Counted from the first letter of the stretch, positions 34,890 through 42,953 are shown. The stretch is DNA of 64,000 nt from Holdemania massiliensis (GCF_022440805.1 NZ_JAKNTK010000001.1:2604001-2668000), one strand, 5' to 3'. Numbers and translations are program-made. The notes: a model not told the origin generated them from the sequence alone.

Positions 34890-36857
34890 TTACTTGATTA
34901 AATACTTGTAAAAATCAACGTTGGTCTGAAAATTGCGCAGGATGTTCACCTGTTCGTCCGTTCCGACCAGCTTGATATACTGCTTATAGAAGGCCTGGGT
35001 CCGCCGAATCTCAAAGTCGTTGGTCATCTTGACGACTAACAGAAAGATCACATCGACGCTTTCGCTGTCCCACAGAATCGGTTTTTCCAGCGTGGCGATC
35101 ACCACCCGGGCTTCATTGATCTCATTTTGATCGCCATGCGGAATCGCGACGCCGTTGCCGATCGAGGTCGGCGTAAATGCTTCACGGTCCAATACGGTCT
35201 TCACATATTTGCGCGTGACATAGCCTTTGCGGACCAAGCGTTCACAAAGGAATTTCAGCAGGGCCGGTTTATCCTCGATCTGCAGGTGCGTAAAGATTAA
35301 ATCCGGCTCGAACAGCTGATGGCAGTCGGCATCGAACTGAGCTTCACTGACTTTGTTGAGAATTGTTTTGCGGATCCAGTGATTGATCTTCTGAATCGAA
35401 GCATCCGACAGGAAATCGTCGATTTCCACGATCCGCGGATCCTGGACGTTGAGCTGACGGGTTGTCAGAATCAAATCGACGTCTGTGACCTTTTCAATCT
35501 TGAAGTCATGAACACTGACCACCTTAACCGAATGAATCAGACTGAATGAACGGCAGATTTTATCGCACAGCATCTGGTTGATGCCCATCCCCGACGCGCT
35601 GACCAGAATTGTTCTGACCGGATTTTCATTGCGCTCCAAGGCCGATTGAATGTAAAGAACGATATAGCCGAGTTCATCCTCACTGACCTTCAGGTCAAAG
35701 TATTCCTCAAACAGCACGGAGATCAGCCAGGCGACGCGGAACGTCTTTTTGTATTCGGTCTTAATATAATTGGTTAAGCCGTTGGTATGTCCGCGTTCAT
35801 AGCGCAGCCTGAACAAGGTCGGCCGCATGTGAATCAATAAGCCGTGATACAGCGCGTCATCATGGTTCAGATCAACATTGAGAACGTTGCTGACAACGGA
35901 GATGATCTTGCGGACAAACTCCTGCAGCTTGTTGTCATATTCCCTTAACACCTCGCCGCTGTCGGCGCTGTAGCCGCTGTCGATCAGCTTGGAGCATAAA
36001 ATTTGAATTGACAGAAACGCTTTTTCCTCAGCCGGCAGCGTCATGTTGAAATGCGTGCCGAGCTTTTTGAAGATCGCTTCGGCAAAGCTGTATTCGTTGT
36101 ATTTTTGAAGCATCGTCAGCTCCTCATCGGAAAATTTCAGCCGGCGGCTGTTTTTCTGCTGATTCTGATAGATCGCCAGGGACGCATAGACGAGCACCTC
36201 ATTAAACGATTCCTCGGCGAATTCAAAGCTCCATTCCTTTTCTGTTTCAATAATGCCGCGGCGCACAGCGTCGAGGTCCAGTCCCGGCATGAAGAATAAA
36301 ATACTTTCATCGACATTCGTTTCCGTATCAAATTTCAGAATGAAATGCTTCAGCGCCAGCCGGTACGACACCTCGTTATACGCCAGCTCCAGCCCCTTAT
36401 TGCGCACAACATTCAGTTCAATATTGAACAGCTTCAGCCAGCTGCGGCAGTCGTTGATCACCTTGAGCGTCGTCGGTACGCTGAGATAAAGCTGAGAAGC
36501 CAGCTGCTTTGTCGTCAAAGTGTTGTTTTTCGTGCTTTTTAAGACCAGCTTCAGCGCGGTTGCCGTGCGGATCTGATCGTTCTGCAGCACATCCATGTTA
36601 TCGGAGTTGTTGATCAGAGAATTCAGTTTCAGCCGCTGCTGTTCATTGGCGTCCAGCCAAATTCCAATGCGTGGTTTCTTGCATATCTCACCGAGCTGAT
36701 TGTCCAGCAGCATGTTGTTGATGACTTCCACTTTCGTGCGGATCGTTTTTTCTGACAGTCCAATTTCTTCCGCCAGCTGACCGGTCGTCACCATGTCTTT
36801 ATTTAACAGCGCCTTCAAAATCAGCTGGGTATAGTAATTAGACTTTTGATCATTCAT
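34890..36857 (-). CDS. PRD-domain transcriptional regulator (MtlR/LicR-like)
   Basis: A 655-residue regulator. Domains in order: an N-terminal HTH (about 10-75, TTGQLAEEIGLSEKTIRT), a second HTH-like region, two PRDs (about 195-400), an EIIB-Gat-like domain (RTILVSASGMGINQML, near residue 415-500) and a C-terminal EIIA-like domain with His in GVAIPHGDQNEI. The usual Cys of the EIIB-like domain is absent: the aligned position is Ser. It probably activates its PTS operon in response to phosphorylation state. It is the first gene before EIIA, EIIB, EIIC and the aldolase. Confidence 0.9.
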   Translation of the reverse strand: MNDQKSNYYTQLILKALLNKDMVTTGQLAEEIGLSEKTIRTKVEVINNMLLDNQLGEICKKPRIGIWLDANEQQRLKLNSLINNSDNMDVLQNDQIRTATALKLVLKSTKNNTLTTKQLASQLYLSVPTTLKVINDCRSWLKLFNIELNVVRNKGLELAYNEVSYRLALKHFILKFDTETNVDESILFFMPGLDLDAVRRGIIETEKEWSFEFAEESFNEVLVYASLAIYQNQQKNSRRLKFSDEELTMLQKYNEYSFAEAIFKKLGTHFNMTLPAEEKAFLSIQILCSKLIDSGYSADSGEVLREYDNKLQEFVRKIISVVSNVLNVDLNHDDALYHGLLIHMRPTLFRLRYERGHTNGLTNYIKTEYKKTFRVAWLISVLFEEYFDLKVSEDELGYIVLYIQSALERNENPVRTILVSASGMGINQMLCDKICRSFSLIHSVKVVSVHDFKIEKVTDVDLILTTRQLNVQDPRIVEIDDFLSDASIQKINHWIRKTILNKVSEAQFDADCHQLFEPDLIFTHLQIEDKPALLKFLCERLVRKGYVTRKYVKTVLDREAFTPTSIGNGVAIPHGDQNEINEARVVIATLEKPILWDSESVDVIFLLVVKMTNDFEIRRTQAFYKQYIKLVGTDEQVNILRNFQTNVDFYKYLIK

Positions 36858-36920
36858 CTTGTCACCGCCCTTCCCTCGTCAATAAAATAACATACTTTCC
36901 AAGTCCGGCTGAAAGAAAAA

Positions 36921-36960
36921 CGGAAACAAAAATCCGGTAATTTTTTGCTTGTTGTTTCCG
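36921..36960. promoter_or_regulatory. Inverted repeat enclosing a CCGGTAATTTTTT motif
   Basis: CGGAAACAA (36921-36929) and TTGTTTCCG (36952-36960) are perfect 9-base arms around CCGGTAATTTTTT (36934-36946). It lies about 65-100 bases upstream of the PRD regulator. The inner 13-mer recurs exactly, in the other orientation, upstream of uxaB. Confidence 0.55.
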
Positions 36961-37066
36961 CACATCCTGTAAAAACTGAAAATTATCCCTTTATAAAGGC
37001 TTATTTAACCTTTTCATCACAAAACCATAAGTTACTCAAGTTAACCAACACTTTCTCATCATCGAG

Positions 37067-37095
37067 TTGACAACCTGATCGTCAAACACTATGAT
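37067..37095 (+). promoter_or_regulatory. Strong-looking promoter facing the 3' end of the DeoR gene
   Basis: TTGACA (37067-37072), 17-base spacer, TATGAT (37090-37095) on the plus strand. No plus-strand gene follows until 37962; it points antisense into the DeoR-type gene. Confidence 0.45.
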
Positions 37096-37112
37096 AAACA
37101 TGTCCAGGCGAT

Positions 37113-37135
37113 AAAAAAGCCCGAATGTCGGACTT
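37113..37135 (-). terminator. Terminator of the DeoR-type gene
   Basis: On the minus strand AAGTCCGA, CAT loop, TCGGGCTT, then TTTTATC, with one U-G pair. It overlaps the stop codon. Confidence 0.8.
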
Positions 37136-37886
37136 AGTCAATCAGCTGGATTTTGAGATTCTTGAAATACTGCCGATATTTTTCACTGGGCTGTTCATCG
37201 GTGATCACCCCGGTAATCCCTTCAAGATCGAAAAATTTATTAAACGCCACCGTACCGAATTTCGAGTGATCGGCGACAATCCAGACTTCCGCAGAATTCT
37301 GGATGACATGCCGTTTGATCACGCCTTCGCTGAAATCGGTATTCGTCAGTCCCTTGGAAATCGACAGGCCGACCGTCGAGATGAACGCTTTATTATAGTA
37401 GTATGGATAAAACGAGGTATCGGAAAAGAAGGTCTGGGTTTCCCTTCGCAGCTTCCCGCCCAGACAGATCCCCGTCAGATTCTCAGCTTCGATTAACGCG
37501 TTCATGACATGCAGGCTGTGAGAGATCACGGTGACTTCCCGCTGATGAAGATACGGGATCATCGTAAAAGCCGTGGATCCGGAGTCCACAAAAATCACAT
37601 CGCCGTCCTGCACAAGTCCTGCGGCCAGCTGACCGATCCGATCCTTGGCCGCCGCGTTGGTCTGTAGCCTGGAGGAAAGGGTCGGCAGGGTTGCCGCGCT
37701 GATCTTTTCCGGCTTGGCCAGGACGCCGCCGTACACCTTGGTGATCACATTGCGGTCTTCCAGCTCCTTCAAATCCCGGCGCAGTGTCTGCACGGAGATG
37801 TTGAACAGCTTTTGAAGCTCCTCATTGCTCACCGAGCGGTTTTTGCGGATATAGGCTTCCATTTCCTGCAAACGATTGTATTTCAT
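37134..37886 (-). CDS. DeoR-family transcriptional repressor
   Basis: A 250-residue DeoR/GlpR-type regulator. The N-terminal HTH is standard (SNEELQKLFNISVQTLRRDLKELEDRNVITKVYGG), and the C-terminal sugar-phosphate-binding DeoR sensor has DVIFVDSGSTAFTMIPYL and VIVADHSKFG-like (WIVADHSKFGTVAFNKFF) motifs. The start at 37886 has GGGGAG five bases before. It is divergent from the isomerase-transaldolase operon, and an inverted repeat at 37903-37932 overlaps its promoter, so it probably represses both itself and that operon until a sugar phosphate binds. E. coli sulfoglycolysis also uses a DeoR-type repressor, which is suggestive only. Confidence 0.92.
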   Translation of the reverse strand: MKYNRLQEMEAYIRKNRSVSNEELQKLFNISVQTLRRDLKELEDRNVITKVYGGVLAKPEKISAATLPTLSSRLQTNAAAKDRIGQLAAGLVQDGDVIFVDSGSTAFTMIPYLHQREVTVISHSLHVMNALIEAENLTGICLGGKLRRETQTFFSDTSFYPYYYNKAFISTVGLSISKGLTNTDFSEGVIKRHVIQNSAEVWIVADHSKFGTVAFNKFFDLEGITGVITDEQPSEKYRQYFKNLKIQLID

Positions 37887-37902
37887 GGTTTCTCCCCGAC
37901 CT

Positions 37903-37932
37903 TTCAACTTTATTCATTATAGACAAGTTGAA
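37903..37932. promoter_or_regulatory. Candidate DeoR operator
   Basis: TTCAACTT (37903-37910) and AAGTTGAA (37925-37932) form perfect 8-base arms separated by 14 bases, covering the -10 element of the DeoR promoter in the divergent intergenic gap. Confidence 0.6.
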
Positions 37933-37944
37933 TCCATGTGACAA
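37916..37944 (-). promoter_or_regulatory. DeoR gene promoter
   Basis: Minus-strand TTGTCA (37939-37944), 17-base spacer, TATAAT (37916-37921). Confidence 0.65.
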
Positions 37945-37961
37945 GCAGAAAGGAGTTCACG

Positions 37962-38750
37962 GTGTTAAGAAAAAATGAAGATCTGCATCCGGGTTTCAAT
38001 TTGATCTGCGATGAGGAAAAAGATCAGATGTTCATGCACATTCAGCTGCTGATCGGCCGCCGGGGTGAGTCCTGGCCGATTGAATCCGAACAACAGGAAA
38101 CGGCGCTGCTTTTGTTAAGCGGAACCCTCACCTATCAATATGAGGGGAAAACGGTCACAGCGAAGCGGCAGGATTTGTTTCACGATGATGCAACTTGTCT
38201 GCATGTCTGCCGGAAAACCCCGGTGGTGCTGACCTTTGAGGAAGACGGCGAGGTTTTAATTCAGCAAAAGATAAATCCCCAGACCTTTCCCAGCATGCTG
38301 TATGACAAATCCAACATTGACAAACAGTTCTTCGGCGAAGGCAAGCTGGCCGCGACGACCAAGCGCCAGGTGACGACGATTTTAGATTATGAGCGGACGC
38401 CATACTCGAAGATGGTCTTGGGTGAAATCACTAACTTCCCCGGCATCTGGAGCAGCTATCCGCCGCATCATCATCCTCAGCCGGAAGTTTATTTCTACAA
38501 ATTCGATCATTCGCAGGGCTTCGGCAGCTGCTTCATGGGCGAGGACGTCTATAAAATCACGCACAACAGCGTCGCGATGATTCCCGGCGGACTGACGCAT
38601 CCGCAAAACGCCGCGCCGGGTTACGCGATGTTCTATGTCTGGATGATTCCGCATCTGGAAGGCAATCCTTGGATTAAGACACGAACCTTCGATCCGGATC
38701 ATGAATGGGTCAACGATGAAAACGCTGAATTCTTCCAGCTTGAACAATAG
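37962..38750 (+). CDS. IolB-like isomerase (5-deoxyglucuronate isomerase family)
   Basis: A 262-residue double-cupin isomerase of the IolB/KduI type, near the usual length. The metal-site region is visible in SSYPPHHHPQPEVYFYKF and in MIPGGLTHPQNAAPGYAMFYVW. In inositol breakdown IolB converts 5-deoxyglucuronate to a ketose acid, but no iolC, iolD, iolE or iolG is present here. As first gene of an operon with a transaldolase-like enzyme and a dehydrogenase, it may instead isomerise a modified aldose such as sulfoquinovose. The start is a GTG at 37962, six bases after AAAGGAG; the upstream GTG at 37938 precedes that ribosome site and is unlikely. Confidence 0.85.
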   Translation: MLRKNEDLHPGFNLICDEEKDQMFMHIQLLIGRRGESWPIESEQQETALLLLSGTLTYQYEGKTVTAKRQDLFHDDATCLHVCRKTPVVLTFEEDGEVLIQQKINPQTFPSMLYDKSNIDKQFFGEGKLAATTKRQVTTILDYERTPYSKMVLGEITNFPGIWSSYPPHHHPQPEVYFYKFDHSQGFGSCFMGEDVYKITHNSVAMIPGGLTHPQNAAPGYAMFYVWMIPHLEGNPWIKTRTFDPDHEWVNDENAEFFQLEQ

Positions 38751-38773
38751 AAAAGAAAAAGGAGAAACACAAC

Positions 38774-39829
38774 ATGAATAAACTATATGAAACCGTCACG
38801 CAGTTTCCGCAGACCGAAGTCTGGAACGACTCCTGCAGCTGCGCGGAACTGCAGTACGCGATCGACAACGGCGCCAGCGGCGCGACGACCAATCCGGTCA
38901 TCGTCGGCAATGTCCTGAAGAAAGAACTGCCACAATGGGAAGAAACGATCAAAACGATCATCGCTGACCATCCGGCTTATACCGAAGATGAAGTCGCTTG
39001 GGATGTGATCAAAGCCCTGGGCGCCAAGGCCAGCAAGCTCTTACGGCCTCTGTTTGAAGCCAGCCGGGGTCAGAAAGGCCGGATTTCCTTTCAGACCAAC
39101 GCCAAGTTCTACCGCAGCAAGGACAAGATGGTTGAGCAGGCCTGCGAGTTAGCGGCGGTCGTTCCCAACTCCCAAATCAAAGCTCCAACATCCAAAGCCG
39201 GCGTCGAAGCGTTCGAGGAATTAACCTATCGCGGCATCAGCATCAACGCAACGGTTTCCTTCACCTGCGCCCAGGCGATTGCGGTGGCGGAAGCGGTTGA
39301 GCGCGGTTTAGCCCGACGGGAAGCCGAAGGACTGCCGACCGCCGAAATGCATCCAGTCTGCACGATCATGGCCGGCCGAACGGACGATTACTTAAAAGCC
39401 TGGGTGAAGCAGCATGACGTGCTGATCAGTGCTGAAGCGCTAGACATGGCCGGGGTCGCGGTGGTCAAGAATGCTTACCGCTTATATCAAGAACGCGGCT
39501 ACCGCACCAAGCTGTTAGTGGCGGCCTTCCGTAATCAGCATCATTGGGAAGAATTCATCGGTGGGGATATCGTGCTGACGATCACCAGCGACTGGCAGCG
39601 CAAGTACAACGGCAGCGATGTGGAAATCAAAAACAACATCGACACGCCGGTGGATCCAAAACTGATGGATGAGTTAATGAAGCTGGATGAATTCAAGAAA
39701 GCTTATTTGGAAGACGGACTGAAACCGGAAGAATTTGAGTATTACGGAGCATTCTTAGCGACAATGAACCAGTTTTTGGGCGGCTATGACGATTTAGTCA
39801 GGCTGATCCGCAGCTACATGATGAAATAA
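38774..39829 (+). CDS. Transaldolase-family protein
   Basis: A 351-residue TIM-barrel protein of the transaldolase family. The Schiff-base Lys is Lys136 in SQIKAPTSKAG, the Asp corresponding to TalB Asp17 is Asp19, and the SGATTNPVIV block is intact. The Glu that activates water in TalB (STEVDA) is Gln107 here (SFQTNA), as in fructose-6-phosphate aldolase, while the Phe of TalB (Phe178) is kept (Phe163). It lies 23 bases after the IolB-like gene and 11 before the Fe-ADH. It may split a C6 ketose, such as 6-deoxy-6-sulfofructose, into a C3 aldehyde and a dihydroxyacetone unit passed to an acceptor. Substrate not proven. Confidence 0.85.
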   Translation: MNKLYETVTQFPQTEVWNDSCSCAELQYAIDNGASGATTNPVIVGNVLKKELPQWEETIKTIIADHPAYTEDEVAWDVIKALGAKASKLLRPLFEASRGQKGRISFQTNAKFYRSKDKMVEQACELAAVVPNSQIKAPTSKAGVEAFEELTYRGISINATVSFTCAQAIAVAEAVERGLARREAEGLPTAEMHPVCTIMAGRTDDYLKAWVKQHDVLISAEALDMAGVAVVKNAYRLYQERGYRTKLLVAAFRNQHHWEEFIGGDIVLTITSDWQRKYNGSDVEIKNNIDTPVDPKLMDELMKLDEFKKAYLEDGLKPEEFEYYGAFLATMNQFLGGYDDLVRLIRSYMMK

Positions 39830-39840
39830 GGAGAAAAAAC

Positions 39841-40992
39841 ATGGCTAATCTCTTTTTAACTCCGGCCAAAATTATCAGCGGTTCTTCAGCGCTGGAAGAT
39901 GCCGGATCATCCCTCGCCACGCTGGGCAAAAAAGCACTGATCGTTACCGATCGGATGATGGTTCAGCTTGGCAATCTGGACAAAGTTCTCAACATTTTAA
40001 AGCAACATCACATCGCTTATTCGATTTATGCTGAAATCAACAGTGAACCGTGCGATACGATGATCACCGCAGGTTTAAAACAATATCAGACAGAACAGTG
40101 CGATTTCTTCATCGCATTGGGCGGCGGATCCCCGATTGATTCGATGAAGGCGATCGCGATGATGAGCGTCGAACCGGATCGGCCGCTCAACGCCTATATG
40201 GGCCACCCGGTCGAAGTCCCGCTGCCGAAAAAGGTCGCGATTCCGACAACCGCCGGCACCGGCTCCGAAGCGACGCAGTTTACGATCATCACCGACACAG
40301 CGAACGACGTCAAGATGCTGTTAAAAGGCGGCAGCCTGATTCCTGATCTCGCGATCATTGATCCGCAGTTTACCATGACCGCTCCTAAGGGCGTTACCAG
40401 TGCGACCGGCATTGACGCGCTGTGCCATGCCATTGAAGCTTACACTTCCCGACAGGCTCAGCCGTTATCGGATACTTTTGCCCTCAGTGCCGTCAAGCGT
40501 ATCTTCAACAATTTAGTGGAAGCTTACGAACACGGCGATAACGAGGAAGCTAGGATTCAGATGTCATTGGCAGCCTTGGAAGCAGGGATCGCTTTCAACA
40601 ATTCTTCGGTTACGATCGTCCACGGCATGAGCCGTCCGATCGGCGCGCTGTTCCATATCGCCCATGGGTTAAGCAATGCGGTGCTTTTGGAGGTCTGCAT
40701 GAACTATGTTAAAGACGGCGCCCTTGACCGGTTTGCGGATCTGGCCCGATATTGCGGCATGACGCAGACGGAAGACGACCAACAGGCCGCTGACCTGTTT
40801 ATCGAAAATCTGACTGCTCTGCTGGCAAAACTCAATGTCCCGACTCTGGCGCAGCTGAAGGTCGATCGTGATCAGTTCTTCAGCGCCTTAGAAAAAATGG
40901 CGCATGACGCCGCAGTGTCCGGTTCCCCGGCCAATACCCGCAAACCGATTACCGAAGCAGCGATGATCGAACTGTACCGTCAGCTCTGGTAA
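39841..40992 (+). CDS. Iron-containing alcohol dehydrogenase (FucO-like)
   Basis: A 383-residue group III dehydrogenase. NAD-binding GGGSPIDSMKA (94-104); metal ligands Asp192, His196 (GIDALCHAIEAY), His261 (VHGMSRPIG) and His275 (FHIAHGLSN), with spacing like E. coli FucO. It reduces a small aldehyde to an alcohol with NADH. In the operon it follows the transaldolase, so its substrate is probably the C3 aldehyde that enzyme releases: lactaldehyde, glyceraldehyde or, if the sulfoglycolysis idea is right, 3-sulfolactaldehyde. Confidence 0.92.
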   Translation: MANLFLTPAKIISGSSALEDAGSSLATLGKKALIVTDRMMVQLGNLDKVLNILKQHHIAYSIYAEINSEPCDTMITAGLKQYQTEQCDFFIALGGGSPIDSMKAIAMMSVEPDRPLNAYMGHPVEVPLPKKVAIPTTAGTGSEATQFTIITDTANDVKMLLKGGSLIPDLAIIDPQFTMTAPKGVTSATGIDALCHAIEAYTSRQAQPLSDTFALSAVKRIFNNLVEAYEHGDNEEARIQMSLAALEAGIAFNNSSVTIVHGMSRPIGALFHIAHGLSNAVLLEVCMNYVKDGALDRFADLARYCGMTQTEDDQQAADLFIENLTALLAKLNVPTLAQLKVDRDQFFSALEKMAHDAAVSGSPANTRKPITEAAMIELYRQLW

Positions 40993-41011
40993 ACTGCATT
41001 TTCCCGCGCAT

Positions 41012-41052
41012 CCCCGGATTTCCGCTTGGCTCCGGGGTTTTCCGTTTCTTAT
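41012..41052 (+). terminator. Terminator-like hairpin between Fe-ADH and AKR genes
   Basis: CCCCGGA (41012-41018) pairs with TCCGGGG (41031-41037), followed by TTTTCCGTTTCTTATT. It may attenuate transcription into the aldo/keto reductase gene. Confidence 0.75.
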
Positions 41053-41084
41053 TAAAATACGTTAAAGAAAGGATGATGAAACCT

Positions 41085-42044
41085 ATGCGAATGACCCATT
41101 TCAACAATGCTAACGTGGACGTCAGCCAGTTAGCGGTCGGAACCTGGGGCCTGGACAGTCTGCGCTGGAATGGCGCAATGAGCGAGACCGAAGCGATTGA
41201 AGCCATCCATGCGATGGTAAAAGGCGGCGTCAACCTGATCGACACCGCTCCCAACTATGGCAATCACAGCTCAGAACAGATTGTCGGACGGGCGATTCAG
41301 GGCTTAGACCGGTCAAAAATCTTCATTTCCACCAAGTTCGGCACCCACAACGATCTGTTTACCGGCGGTGTCTTCCGCGACGCGCGCTTCGGCACTGTCA
41401 TGGAAGAAATGGCCAGCTCCCTGCGCAATCTTCAAACTGATTATGTCGACTTCTATTTCCTGCATTGGCCGGATACACATACGCCAATTGCGGAAACGAT
41501 GTGCGCTCTGAACTTTCTAAAGCAACAAGGCAAAATTCGATTTATTGGTTTATCCAACTGTGATCAGGCTTTATTGGAAGAAGCGATGAAATACGGTCAG
41601 GTTGATGTTATTCAGCCGCCGTTCTCAATGATCGATCAGCGGTATAAGTCCTTGATGAGCTGGTGTCACAAACACGGGATTGATACGATGACCTACGGCT
41701 CTTTAAGCGGCGGCATTCTGACCGGACGATTCCGCGAAGTCCCTGACTGGCCTGCCAACGACGTGCGGTTATCCTTTTATAAAGGATTTCGTCCGGATGT
41801 CTTTCCGCGGGTTATGGAACTGATGGGAACGCTGGATGAAATCGCTGCAGCTCACAATGTGCCTGTCAGCCAAGTCGCCATCAACTGGTCAACGCAGAAA
41901 ACCTATGTATCCACTGCTTTAGTCGGAGTCCGCAGCGTTCGGCATGTCGCAGAGAACATCGAGACCTTTGCCTGGAAGCTCAGTGACAACGAAATGCAGA
42001 AAATCGACGCCAAGCTTGAGGCACTTCAGCTGGATCAGCTTTGA
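41085..42044 (+). CDS. Aldo/keto reductase
   Basis: A 319-residue AKR-superfamily oxidoreductase. The catalytic tetrad is visible: Asp53 and Tyr58 (LIDTAPNYG), Lys84 (STKFG) and His127 (LHWPD). It uses NAD(P)H to reduce a sugar aldehyde or ketone. It follows the Fe-ADH gene after a 92-base gap with a terminator-like hairpin. AAAGG at 41068-41072 best suits the ATG at 41085; two closer ATGs abut it. In the operon it may handle a sugar or a by-product of the same pathway. Confidence 0.88.
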   Translation: MRMTHFNNANVDVSQLAVGTWGLDSLRWNGAMSETEAIEAIHAMVKGGVNLIDTAPNYGNHSSEQIVGRAIQGLDRSKIFISTKFGTHNDLFTGGVFRDARFGTVMEEMASSLRNLQTDYVDFYFLHWPDTHTPIAETMCALNFLKQQGKIRFIGLSNCDQALLEEAMKYGQVDVIQPPFSMIDQRYKSLMSWCHKHGIDTMTYGSLSGGILTGRFREVPDWPANDVRLSFYKGFRPDVFPRVMELMGTLDEIAAAHNVPVSQVAINWSTQKTYVSTALVGVRSVRHVAENIETFAWKLSDNEMQKIDAKLEALQLDQL

Positions 42045-42686
42045 TTTCTTCGTCATTGCAGAAAACGATTGTAAACACCACGTATAAATCATTGTTGTTT
42101 TGCGCAACAAAACTCAAAAGAGTTGCTTAAATAACGTTGCTGAGTTATACTAAAAAGGGAAAGCCGGGGTCAATCTCTTTCTATTGGGCATTCGTATTCA
42201 ACGCCCTTGCAGCGTTTCTTCTTAAAAGTTCCTATCTTTTAAGATTCTTCCCATACCCTGCCCTTTAGAAAAGAAGGCTCTGCGTCTTTCCTCATAAAAC
42301 AAAAAAATTTGATCCAGAATCTTTCTTATTCCCTTGCCCTTGCCCAACCAGTTCTGTTTTTAGACACATAGGGTGTCACTTTTACGCCTCCCCTCATCAC
42401 TATCTGTTTTTCAAAAAATTATACTTATTGATCAAAAAACATTTATAAAGATGATAATTTAATCATACCAAACTCAACAAGCGATGAATAAACAAAAAAG
42501 GATATACACAACGGTAAATAAATAATGAAATCGATCTATTCTGCACAATTTTAAACATCTTTTTGCAGTTGGATCGATTTTTTCGTATTTGACTTACTTC
42601 AACTAGGCTATAAAGCATATCTTTTCTAATTGCTATGCTACAAAAATCGCATTCCCCATTTATATAATGATTCTCTATGACTATCG
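42045..42686. other. Gene-free, possibly transcribed region
   Basis: No convincing protein gene. Features: hairpin GTTTTG CGCAA CAAAAC (42097-42113); a possible plus-strand promoter TTGCTT, 17 bases, TATACT (42123-42151); a GGGC/GCCC pair (42186-42206); a perfect 9-base hairpin TCTTAAAAG/CTTTTAAGA (42220-42244); and a strong terminator at 42528-42583. A noncoding RNA of about 425 nt is possible. The base composition is AT-rich. Confidence 0.45.
42528..42583 (+). terminator. Terminator in the gene-free region
   Basis: AAATCGATC (42528-42536) pairs with GATCGATTT (42572-42580), with an inner CTGCA/TGCAG pair, followed by TTT. On the minus strand it could end the XRE gene at 42687. Confidence 0.75.
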
Positions 42687-42953
42687 TTATGATTCACTTG
42701 TATTTTTATACTTATCAAGATAATTATCTAATGCATTTAAAATTTCTTTCCGCGATATGCCATATATCTTTGCTAATTGATCCAGCTCAGGTAATCCTAT
42801 TTCACCGGATGTTTCCGCCTGGCGTATCTTTTCTATATTCCAGTGTGTTTTTGCGGATAACTCTTCAATCGAAATTCCGTGATTTTCTCTCAACTGTTTT
42901 AAAAAATTAGCTATGATCCATTCGACTTCAGATAACATTGATCTTTCATTCAT
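42687..42953 (-). CDS. Small XRE-type regulator
   Basis: An 88-residue helix-turn-helix protein (LRENHGISIEELSAKTHWNIEKIRQAE) with little beyond the DNA-binding fold. AT-rich, with GGAGG seven bases before the ATG. It is transcribed away from two further XRE genes. Small XRE proteins of this kind are often remnants or controllers of mobile elements, but no integrase or toxin is nearby. Confidence 0.75.
   Translation of the reverse strand: MNERSMLSEVEWIIANFLKQLRENHGISIEELSAKTHWNIEKIRQAETSGEIGLPELDQLAKIYGISRKEILNALDNYLDKYKNTSES

Noticed and set aside
37125..37496. Plus-strand frame behind the antisense promoter at 37067
   Set aside because: Entirely opposite the DeoR gene; no protein family. 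The promoter is kept as a finding, the protein is not.
42484..42525. 13-codon frame MNKQKRIYTTVNK before the terminator at 42528
   Set aside because: No ribosome binding site; too short to judge as a leader peptide, although its position before a terminator was noted.
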